NCBI GenBank assembly: GCA_038747915.1 | Contig: JBCDJJ010000057.1 | Span: forward strand, 1-23,962 | Reading direction: 5' to 3' | Origin: JBCDAP01 sp038747915 | GTDB taxonomy: Bacteria > Planctomycetota > Phycisphaerae > Phycisphaerales > UBA1924 | DNA length: 23,962 bases | In this document: piece after piece, positions 15,597 through 21,850 of the stretch | Layout: each line of letters begins with the position of its first letter | Position numbering within the stretch: the stretch's first letter is position 1 | Program-made: the position numbers and the translations under genes | Notes under the pieces: generated by a model | Told to the model about the DNA's origin: nothing | Database searches by the model: none | What the model saw: the letters and a program-made list of their open reading frames with translations, nothing else

Positions 15597-16424
15597 GTGA
15601 TTACCCTCCCCGGTCAGCTCGATGCCTCAGGTCCCCAGTCCGTCCCGCTCGTCGCTGTGAGTGTCGGCAACACCCGCACCGCGTGGGCGAGCGTCGAGGA
15701 CGCCGAGCCCAGCCCACGACAGGTCGCCGCCCACGACGACCCCGAGCGCACCGCCGCCGCCATCGCCGAGCACGCCGCCGCCGCCGGCGAGTCCGCACCG
15801 GTCGTCCTCGCATCGGTAAGCGAGCCGGCATCCACCGCTCTGATCCCGCGCATCGAGGCCGCGCTCGGCCGCGAGGTCTACCTGATCGGCCGCGATGTCC
15901 CGATCCCCATCGAGCGCGCGATCGACGCCGACACCACACCCGGCCTCGACCGCCTGCTCAACGCGCTCGCTGCGTTCGATGTCATGGGCCAGGCCTGCGT
16001 GGTCGTCGATGCGGGCACCGCGGTGACTGTTGATTTTGTCGACGGTGAGGGCACGTTCCAGGGCGGCGCGATCGCCCCCGGGCTCGCCATGATGCTCCGC
16101 GCTCTTCACGAGGGCACCGCGTCACTCCCATTGGTTGTACCGGCGCTGCCCGATGGCGGCGAGCAGGCGCCCTTCGCCAAACGCACCGAGCAGGCGCTGC
16201 TCGTCGGCGCGACCGCTTCGGTTCAGGGCCTTGTGCGATTGCTCACCGAGCGGTACGCGATCGCCTACGACGCGTACCCGCAGGTCGTTGTCACCGGGGG
16301 CGATGCGGCGCTGCTCTTCGACGGCGATGAACTCATCGACCGGATCGTCCCCGATCTCACGCTGCGCGGCATCGCCCTCGCGTGCCGACGAGCCCTCGCC
16401 GGAGCCGCGGACGACGAGGCGTGA
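15597..16424 (+). CDS. coaX: Type III pantothenate kinase
   Basis: CoaX phosphorylates pantothenate, the first step of coenzyme A synthesis, and belongs to the ASKHA fold. The 275-aa protein shows the P-loop-like VSVGNTRTAWA (residues 21-31), the catalytic GLDR motif (TPGLDRLLNALAAF, Asp118), DAGTAVTVDFVD (138-149), the glycine-rich FQGGAIAPGLAMMLRAL, and TGGDAALL near the C-terminus. The Asp of the usual D-x-G-N-T motif is Ser22 here. About 15 extra residues precede the first strand compared with typical members. The GTG start is chosen because it is the first in frame after the preceding stop and has a -10 box 6 nt upstream. The TGA overlaps the start of the mnmE-like gene (GTGA). Confidence 0.9.
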   Translation: MITLPGQLDASGPQSVPLVAVSVGNTRTAWASVEDAEPSPRQVAAHDDPERTAAAIAEHAAAAGESAPVVLASVSEPASTALIPRIEAALGREVYLIGRDVPIPIERAIDADTTPGLDRLLNALAAFDVMGQACVVVDAGTAVTVDFVDGEGTFQGGAIAPGLAMMLRALHEGTASLPLVVPALPDGGEQAPFAKRTEQALLVGATASVQGLVRLLTERYAIAYDAYPQVVVTGGDAALLFDGDELIDRIVPDLTLRGIALACRRALAGAADDEA

Positions 16425-17485
16425 CCGCCCGTTTCGCCATGGCCACCCCGCCGCCGAGCGCCCGCTCGGGCGCGATCGCCGTCATCCGGGTCGAGGCACC
16501 GAGCCCCGAAACGCTTGATGTCGCCTTTCGAGCCGCGGCCATCGCACCCGTTGCGGTTGGGGAAGCCAAGCTCCGCTCGCTCGCCGGTGTGGATGAAGGC
16601 GTGGTCGCCCGCCCGAGCGCCACCCACGCGCTGCTCATGCCCCACGCAGGCCCCGCTGTACTCACCGCGCTCCACACCGCCCTTCTCTCGGCAGGGTGGC
16701 AACACCAGAGCAACCCGCCAACCACCACAGACCCATCCCAACGAGCCGCGGGCGCGAGCTCGCGGGCCGAACCACCCACCGATCCACGCATCGCCTACCC
16801 CGAAGCCGAGGACCTCATCGAAGCCTGCACCCTCGACGCCATCGCTCGCGCCTCGAGCGAACGCGCCATCGATGTCATCGCCACCCAGATGGGCCACTGG
16901 CGAGCCGCCGCCCCGGTGTGCGATCCGCCGACCGGTGCGGCCCTCGATCGCCTGGTCACCCCGCCCGTTGTCGCCGCCATCGGCGGCGCCAACATCGGCA
17001 AGAGCTCGGTGCTCAACGCGCTCGCCGGAACGTCCATCTCCATCGTCGCCGACGAGCCGGGCACCACGCGCGACCACGTCGGCGTGGCCCTCACCCTCGA
17101 CGGCCTCGCGGTCCACTGGCTTGACCTCCCCGGCGTGCGCGCGCACCCCGAAGAGATCGAGCACCGGGCCATGCAGGCCGCGATCGAGGCCGCCCGCCGG
17201 GCCGACCTGATTGTCCTATGCACCGACGCCGCCGAGCCGCACGAACCGGCACTCGAGGCCCTCGCGCGCTGGTGCGACGACGCCGGCCTGCCACCCGATC
17301 GCCTGCACTGCCGCCTCCGGGCCGATCTCGCCGCCCACCCCGCCGACCCGCCCACTCTCGACACCAGCGCCGCAGCCGGCACGGGCCTCGTCCCCCTCGC
17401 CGAGGCCGTCCGCCGGGCGCTCGTCCCCGATGCTGCTCTCGGTGCTGAGGCGCGGTGGCGCTTCCACCCGGCCTTGCCCGCCTGA
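16421..17485 (+). CDS. Degenerate MnmE/TrmE-like GTPase lacking the C-terminal Cys motif
   Basis: MnmE with MnmG modifies the wobble uridine of tRNAs. This 354-aa protein keeps the outline but not the key parts. Residues 5-25 (FAMATPPPSARSGAIAVIRV) match the MnmE start 'ATPPGRGGIGIIRISG'; YPEAEDLIEACTLDAIARA (126-144) matches the first helix of the central domain. The G domain has G1 GGANIGKSS (188-196), G2 TTRD (215-218), G3 DLPG (235-238; usually DTAG) and a G5-like TSAAAGTG (315-322). The NKxD G4 motif is missing (CRLRADL in its place), the GEFTxRAF motif is missing, and the protein ends without the CxGK active-site motif. Authentic MnmE is about 450 aa. The GTG start overlaps the coaX stop. 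It may be a decayed paralogue or a GTPase with a new role. Confidence 0.75.
   Translation: MTARFAMATPPPSARSGAIAVIRVEAPSPETLDVAFRAAAIAPVAVGEAKLRSLAGVDEGVVARPSATHALLMPHAGPAVLTALHTALLSAGWQHQSNPPTTTDPSQRAAGASSRAEPPTDPRIAYPEAEDLIEACTLDAIARASSERAIDVIATQMGHWRAAAPVCDPPTGAALDRLVTPPVVAAIGGANIGKSSVLNALAGTSISIVADEPGTTRDHVGVALTLDGLAVHWLDLPGVRAHPEEIEHRAMQAAIEAARRADLIVLCTDAAEPHEPALEALARWCDDAGLPPDRLHCRLRADLAAHPADPPTLDTSAAAGTGLVPLAEAVRRALVPDAALGAEARWRFHPALPA
16741..16770. repeat. Dispersed palindrome family B, copy 2, inside the mnmE-like gene
   Basis: CCGCGGGC (16746-16753), GCGA loop, GCTCGCGG (16758-16765), preceded by ACGAG as in copy 1 (2153-2182). It is read in frame as QRAAGASSRAE (residues 107-117) within a low-complexity linker. 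Confidence 0.5.
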
Positions 17486-17501
17486 GCGATCGCCAGGCGG
17501 G
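17477..17501 (+). terminator. Stem-loop across the mnmE-like stop codon
   Basis: CCCGCCTG (17477-17484) pairs perfectly with CAGGCGGG (17494-17501) around a 9-nt loop. The stem includes most of the TGA stop at 17483-17485. Only ATTGT follows, not a T-run. It abuts the -35 hexamer of the next promoter. Confidence 0.45.
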
Positions 17502-17502
17502 A

Positions 17503-17531
17503 TTGTCCCAGGTCCACCACCGCCGTACCGT
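17503..17531 (+). promoter_or_regulatory. Putative promoter of the YfgM-like gene
   Basis: TTGTCC (17503-17508), a 17-nt spacer and TACCGT (17526-17531). The predicted start near 17538 would give a leader of about 26 nt; no clear Shine-Dalgarno was seen. Confidence 0.4.
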
Positions 17532-17563
17532 GCCCGATCCCCCGCAGCCTCGCGAGCGAGACC

Positions 17564-18451
17564 ATGGACCCCAAGACCCCGCCGCCCAATCAACCCGGAT
17601 CCGCACCCCCCGATGGCGCCCAGATCGGCGCCGGCCTTCAGGAATCCCGGCTCAACACCGAGTTCATCGACTTCCTGAAGAAGTACGGAGGCTTCGCCAT
17701 CTACGCCGTCGCCGCCGTCGTCGTTGCCTACGCCGCCTGGGGCTACATCCAGGACCAGCGACTCGCCCGACTCGACAGCGCCTTCGCCGATCTTGATGGC
17801 GCGACCGACAGCCCCGCGGTGCTCCGCCAGGTCGCAGCGGACCAGCTCGGCCACGGCGCCGTCGGTGAGCTCGCCATGCTCCAACTCGGCGAGTCGCTCC
17901 TCAACGAGGCGCGCGTCGGCATCGTTGGTGCCGTCGGCCTCACCAACGTGCAGCCGGAGGACTATCTCGAGGCCGATGAGCGGACCGAGAAGGTCCAGGA
18001 AGCACTCGAGCTCTTCCAAGATGTTCGCGCCACCGTCGGCGCCAATTCCGCCCAAACCGCCCTTCAGCTCCGCGCCATCTGGGGTGTCGCCAGCGCCCAG
18101 CTCAGCCTCCAACAGTTCGACGAGGCCGAGGAGACCCTCACCCGCTTCGTCGATCTCGCGAGCCAAGGCGAGATCGAGCCCTGGGCCGAGCTCGGTGAGC
18201 TCCGGCTCGAATCCCTCGGCATGCTGCGTATAGTCGACCCTATCGAGGTCGTGATCCCCGAGCCCGTGACCGACATCGAGCCGGTGACCGAGGCGCAGGC
18301 ACCCGCGTCCGACCCCGCGCCTGCGCCGAACGATCAGGGTGATGCCTTCTCCCCCATCGACACCACCACCCTGCCCGAGGTCGAGCCCCAGCCCGAGCCC
18401 GAGTCGCCCGCGGATGACATCGGCCCGCCCGATCCGCCCGCGGCCCCGTGA
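17564..18451 (+). CDS. Membrane-anchored TPR-like protein (YfgM type)
   Basis: The 295-aa protein has a Pro-rich cytoplasmic N-terminus, the motif NTEFIDFLKKYGGFAIY leading into one transmembrane helix (about 42-62, IYAVAAVVVAYAAWGYI), and a helical periplasmic domain to about residue 215 with TPR-like pairs (GHGAVGELAMLQLGESLLNEA, ALQLRAIWGVASAQLSLQQFDEAEETLTRFVDLA). This is the plan of YfgM and related 'tetratricopeptide-like' proteins, which act as ancillary SecYEG partners and periplasmic chaperones in other bacteria. The last 75 residues are Pro/Glu/Asp-rich and probably disordered. The stop overlaps the GTG of the rluD-like gene (GTGA), so the two are co-translated. The exact role is inferred from architecture only. 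Confidence 0.7.
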   Translation: MDPKTPPPNQPGSAPPDGAQIGAGLQESRLNTEFIDFLKKYGGFAIYAVAAVVVAYAAWGYIQDQRLARLDSAFADLDGATDSPAVLRQVAADQLGHGAVGELAMLQLGESLLNEARVGIVGAVGLTNVQPEDYLEADERTEKVQEALELFQDVRATVGANSAQTALQLRAIWGVASAQLSLQQFDEAEETLTRFVDLASQGEIEPWAELGELRLESLGMLRIVDPIEVVIPEPVTDIEPVTEAQAPASDPAPAPNDQGDAFSPIDTTTLPEVEPQPEPESPADDIGPPDPPAAP

Positions 18452-19701
18452 CCACACCCGATCCACCCGGTGAGTCCCCCCAGGACGATCCGCCGGGCAA
18501 CCGCTTCATCAAGCCCGGCGGCAAGCTCGACGCCGAGGGCATCCGCACCGCACTTGAAGCCACCGAGGACGAAACCCTCGAAGAGGGCCTCCGCCGGGTC
18601 CGTTTTGAGCTCTCTCGCGACCTCAACAAACGGCTTGACAAGTACCTCACCGACCGCATCACCTTCATGAGCCGCACGCAGCTCGCCCGTCTCGTCGAGG
18701 TCGGCGGCGTCACCGTCAACGGCCGCTCCTGCAAGCCCAGCACCAAGCTCCGTCTCGGTGATGTCGTCGATGTCGTCGTCCCACCGCCGCCCGCGACCGA
18801 GATCCAGCCCGAGGCCATCCCCCTCGACATCATCTACGAAGACGAGCATCTCGTCGTCGTCAACAAGCAGCCGGACCTCATCGTCCACCCGGCCCGCTCG
18901 CACCACTCCGGCACACTCCTCAACGCCCTTGTTCACCACTTTCAGCAATCAGGGGGCGGCGCTGACACGCTGAGCGGTCTCGGCAAAGACCTCGCCCGCC
19001 CCGGCATCGTCCACCGCCTCGACCGCGACACCTCGGGCGTCATGGTCGTCGCGAAAGACGACGAGTCTCACTGGCTGCTCGGCCGCCAGTTCGAGCACCG
19101 GACCACCGACAAGCGCTACCTCGCTGTCGTCGAGGGCATCGTCGAACCCGATGCCGATGTCATCGATGTTCCTCTCGGCCCGCACATCTCCAAGGCCAAG
19201 GGCTTGCGCGAGCGGCAGATGGTCCGGCACGACGAGTTCGGCAAGCCGGCCGTCACGCTCTACCGCGTGCGCGAGCGATACACCGTCCGCGCCGATCATC
19301 CGTCCTCGTTCAAGGGCTACACGCTGGTCGAACTCGAACTGAAGACCGGCCGCACCCATCAGATCCGGGTACACCTCGCCCACATCGGCGCGCCGATCGT
19401 GGGCGACGACATGTACGGCGGCCCGCTGCTCAATCTGAGCCACCTCGATCCCGCTGCACCGGCCGACCCGGTGATGCACCGGCAAGCCCTCCACGCCGCC
19501 ACGCTCGGCATAGAGCACCCGATTGAGCGCACACCCGTGCGGTTCGCCGCCCCGTTGCCGCCCGATCTGCGAGCCCTGATCCGGTTGCTCCGCACCCACC
19601 GCGTGCCATCGGGCGTGCAGACGTTCCCGGGGTGTACGGTCGACCTCGAGGCGGCGATGTCCGGCGATCGCCGCCGCTCACCAGACATCGAAGCAACGTA
19701 G
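18448..19701 (+). CDS. rluD: RluA/RluD-family 23S rRNA pseudouridine synthase
   Basis: The 417-aa protein has a disordered N-terminus of about 50 residues, an S4 domain (about 58-112: LNKRLDKYLTDRITFMSRTQ and GGVTVNGRSCKPSTKLRLGD) and a RluA-type catalytic domain. Motif I is IIYEDEHLVVVNKQPDLIVHP; motif II is PGIVHRLDRDTSGVMVVAK with catalytic Asp192; motif III is LKTGRTHQIRVHLAHIGAPIVGDDMYGG. S4 plus this catalytic core is the RluD/RluC arrangement; RluD is favoured because its S4-catalytic spacing and the TGRTHQIRVH block fit, but RluC cannot be excluded. About 80 residues longer than E. coli RluD, mostly at the N-terminus. Its GTG overlaps the YfgM-like stop. Confidence 0.88.
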   Translation: MTTPDPPGESPQDDPPGNRFIKPGGKLDAEGIRTALEATEDETLEEGLRRVRFELSRDLNKRLDKYLTDRITFMSRTQLARLVEVGGVTVNGRSCKPSTKLRLGDVVDVVVPPPPATEIQPEAIPLDIIYEDEHLVVVNKQPDLIVHPARSHHSGTLLNALVHHFQQSGGGADTLSGLGKDLARPGIVHRLDRDTSGVMVVAKDDESHWLLGRQFEHRTTDKRYLAVVEGIVEPDADVIDVPLGPHISKAKGLRERQMVRHDEFGKPAVTLYRVRERYTVRADHPSSFKGYTLVELELKTGRTHQIRVHLAHIGAPIVGDDMYGGPLLNLSHLDPAAPADPVMHRQALHAATLGIEHPIERTPVRFAAPLPPDLRALIRLLRTHRVPSGVQTFPGCTVDLEAAMSGDRRRSPDIEAT

Positions 19702-20049
19702 CGCGAAGACCAGCCGGTCTGCCGCACGCCGACCAGTGCAAGCCTTGACGTGATCTTCACTGGAACCTCACACGGTTGGGAGCGCCCGGTGGGAGCAGCC
19801 CTGCGCTTTTCAGCGACACCGACCTCGACGGCCTCGTCGACTCCCCGAGGTGATCATCGTCCACGTTGGCGTCCAGCGTCCCTGCCCCTGATTGATCCGG
19901 ATCGCTGGACTTCGCCCCGCTCGGCGGCACACTGCCGAGCGGAGTCTTGCCTTTGGAAGAGATTGGCCGACCGGTGTTTGGTCGGCCCGAGAGCTGTTCG
20001 AGCGGGAACGACCGGGAACTCGGCCCGCTCGCAGGAAGGATTGCACACC
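19702..20049 (+). promoter_or_regulatory. 348-bp gene-free stretch: structured leader of the PEP-CTERM gene
   Basis: No gene was recognised here. Three strong stem-loops follow one another: CCGCTCGGC/GCCGAGCGG (19917-19925 with 19934-19942), GGCCGACC/GGTCGGCC (19965-19972 with 19980-19987) and CGAGCGGG/CCCGCTCG (19999-20006 with 20024-20031). The last one stops two bases before the ribosome-binding site GGAAGGA (20034-20040). A looser pair CCAGCG/CGCTGG lies at 19873-19908. No convincing promoter was identified. Confidence 0.5.
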
Positions 20050-21003
20050 ATGAGCCCGATTCGTCTCGCCTCGCTGCTCGCTGTCGCGGGCCTCGCCACG
20101 AGCGCATCCGCCGGCATCTTCGATTCGGACTCGGTCGACGTCACCGGTCAGATCGCTGCCGATACCCAGATCGATGCGACCTTCGTCGGCCTGCTCGACA
20201 TCAGCCTCGACGGCCTCGATGTCGCACCGACCGACATCACCGGCGGCGGGACCGCGCAGGTCAACGCGCTCACCGGTGCCAACCTCCTCTCCCTGACCGA
20301 CCTCGACCTCGCGATCGACGACATCATCGTCCCGCCCTTCGGCGACTCGGACTCCGCGTCCATCTTCGTCGCGGGTATCGAGGTCGACATCGATGTCTTC
20401 CAGTTCGACATCACCAACATCCAGATCGAGATCACCGCCCCGACCAACTCGGTCGCCTTCGTCGGCGAGAGCGAGGTCACTTTCACCGATGTGCAGACGC
20501 GCATCATCGCCGACGTGGCCGTCAATCTGAACGCCGACTTGCAGGGCACCGGCCTCGCCTCGGCCATCGAGTTCGCGCTGCCACTCAACGAGATGTTCTC
20601 GTTCGATCAGGAGCTCACCCTCCCGAGCCTCACCTTCGACTCCGACCTCACCGACGATGTGCTCACCCTCTCCTCCGCCATCGACGTGCAGGACTTCCTC
20701 CCCGGGCTCGACGACGCCGTCAACGGCGCCCTCGGCACGAGCCTCGACCTCGTCAACGACTCGGGCAACTTCGACATCAGCAACGACGAGATCCAGGCCC
20801 TCATCGATGCCGTCAACGCCGAGGCCCCCGGCACCATCCCGACCGACGTGACCGACCTCCTCGGCCTCGTGAGCCTCTCGCTCAGCACCAACTCCATCGT
20901 CGCCACCACCGCCTTCACCGCCACCTTCACCATCCCCGCGCCCGGCGCGGGCCTCCTCGCGGTCGCCGGCATTGCCACCACCGTCCGCCGCCGCCGCGGC
21001 TGA
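20050..21003 (+). CDS. Exported protein with planctomycete PEP-CTERM-like sorting tail
   Basis: The 317-aa product has a Sec signal peptide (MSPIRLASLLAVAGLATSASA, cleavage expected after residue 21), then an acidic, Asp/Thr/Leu-rich beta-strand-forming body with few basic residues, including alternating 'I-D-I-D-V' runs (about 115-140). The C-terminus is IPAPGAGLLAVAGIATTVRRRRG: a Pro-Ala-Pro-Gly motif, a hydrophobic helix and an Arg cluster. This is the tripartite layout of PEP-CTERM-type exosortase substrates as they appear in Phycisphaerae. It is therefore expected to be processed in the membrane and attached to or released from the cell surface. No exosortase or glycosyltransferase is nearby. 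GGAAGGA 9 nt before the ATG supports the start. The body is not recognised as a known domain. Confidence 0.8.
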   Translation: MSPIRLASLLAVAGLATSASAGIFDSDSVDVTGQIAADTQIDATFVGLLDISLDGLDVAPTDITGGGTAQVNALTGANLLSLTDLDLAIDDIIVPPFGDSDSASIFVAGIEVDIDVFQFDITNIQIEITAPTNSVAFVGESEVTFTDVQTRIIADVAVNLNADLQGTGLASAIEFALPLNEMFSFDQELTLPSLTFDSDLTDDVLTLSSAIDVQDFLPGLDDAVNGALGTSLDLVNDSGNFDISNDEIQALIDAVNAEAPGTIPTDVTDLLGLVSLSLSTNSIVATTAFTATFTIPAPGAGLLAVAGIATTVRRRRG

Positions 21004-21228
21004 GTCGTCTCGCTCGCCCACCCAACCCAAAGAACCACACGACACCGCACGGCCCCTGTTTTTTGTTTGGCGAATCGATTTGATTGGAATCTTGGGACCG
21101 CCAATGTCCAGATCGTTGACGCTATCTTTGCAGAGGCGAAGTGGCCTAGTCTTCAACCTTCTGCCTGCCAGAACATCAAGCTAGTGTATGCTTCGCTGCC
21201 AGGTACCCAACAGGTCGGCACATTGGCC
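21004..21228. other. Gene-free stretch of lower GC before the YwgA/HD module
   Basis: With the promoter and leader that follow, 301 bases lack a recognised gene. Base composition shifts from C/G-rich to more A/T-rich at about 21058 (GTTTTTTGTTTGG, 21059-21071). A frame opening with TTG at 21067 gives 92 residues without recognisable domains and runs into the next gene in another frame, so it is not called. The T-rich run may end the upstream transcript, but no stem precedes it. Confidence 0.4.
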
Positions 21229-21257
21229 TTGACAAATGCTAACATAGACCGTACAGT
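21229..21257 (+). promoter_or_regulatory. Near-consensus sigma-70 promoter of the YwgA/HD module
   Basis: TTGACA (21229-21234) is a perfect -35; after exactly 17 nt comes TACAGT (21252-21257), 4/6 to TATAAT. The start of transcription is predicted near 21264, giving a leader of about 40 nt. Confidence 0.65.
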
Positions 21258-21263
21258 TGGCGC

Positions 21264-21277
21264 GGTCCTGCAGGACC
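21264..21277. promoter_or_regulatory. Perfect 14-bp palindrome at the predicted start site (operator candidate)
   Basis: GGTCCTGCAGGACC is self-complementary along its whole length and begins at the predicted +1 of the module's promoter. Just downstream CCTTTC/GAAAGG (21276-21281 with 21291-21296) could fold and partly cover the weak ribosome-binding site AAGGG (21293-21297). Confidence 0.5.
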
Positions 21278-21304
21278 TTTCAAGGGCTCCGAAAGGGACG
21301 GACA

Positions 21305-21838
21305 ATGGACAAGTTGCAACTTGCGTTGCTGACAGCGTGGGGTGAGGAAGAGCGGCAGGGAGGAATCCAGGGGCGGAAGCGCATGCAGAAAGTGATCTAC
21401 TTTCTGCAGCAGGCGGGCTGCCCTGTCGACGCCGAGTACTCCCTTCACCACTACGGACCGTACTCCCGTGAGGTCGCGAACATCACCGATATCATGGTCG
21501 CTGAGGGGCTTCTCGAAGAGATTGGCGGTGGGAATGCAGGTGGCCAGTACACGTACACGCTGAGCGATCGCACCCGCCCGATGATCCAAAGAATTGACCG
21601 GACTCAGTCTGTCGAGGAATTCGAAGCCTTCCGTGACAAGGCAGTAGAGCTTTTGGAAGAAGACCTGTGGTTGCTTGAACTTGGATCAACGATTTTGTAT
21701 TTCCGCTCCCGCGGCAAGCAACCAAATTGGAGCGCGGCTCTGCAAAAGGCGTGTGAGTACAAGCGGTCGAATCCTGAGAACCCTGCTTCCCGCGACGCGT
21801 TAACTCTTGCGCAGCGTTTCGGGCCACCTGACGCGTAA
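21305..21838 (+). CDS. YwgA-like protein, partner of the HD phosphohydrolase
   Basis: The 177-aa protein resembles the YwgA family. Its N-terminal half has MDKLQLALLTAW, GRKRMQKVIYFLQQAG (residues 23-38), YSLHHYGPYSREVANITDIMVAEGLLEE (45-72) and a beta-wing QYTYTLSDR; this is a winged-helix-like layout that also recalls the SocA/Panacea (DUF4065) antitoxin fold ('KLQKLLYF...YGPV'). The C-terminal half is helical (ELLEEDLWLLELGSTILYFRSRGK). There are no membrane segments and no visible catalytic motif. The ATG at 21305 is preferred over an in-frame TTG at 21257, which lies at the -10. The stop is 12 bp from the next GTG, so the two genes form an operon. Codon use is visibly less C-biased than in neighbouring core genes. 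The function is not known; regulator, adaptor or antitoxin-like partner are options. Confidence 0.7.
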   Translation: MDKLQLALLTAWGEEERQGGIQGRKRMQKVIYFLQQAGCPVDAEYSLHHYGPYSREVANITDIMVAEGLLEEIGGGNAGGQYTYTLSDRTRPMIQRIDRTQSVEEFEAFRDKAVELLEEDLWLLELGSTILYFRSRGKQPNWSAALQKACEYKRSNPENPASRDALTLAQRFGPPDA

Positions 21839-21850
21839 CGGAGTGGCAGA

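Noticed and set aside
17486..17493. GCGATCGC as a HIP1-type cyanobacterial repeat
   Set aside because: A single octamer in the loop of a hairpin; nothing else suggests a cyanobacterium.
19806..19853. Short frame reading DTDLDGLVD, like a calcium-binding dockerin or thrombospondin-3 repeat
   Set aside because: Only about 15 residues of motif in a 34-codon frame with no start signal; not enough to call a gene remnant.
21067..21345. 92-codon frame from TTG before the YwgA-like gene
   Set aside because: No domain, no ribosome-binding site, and it overlaps the promoter and start of the next gene.
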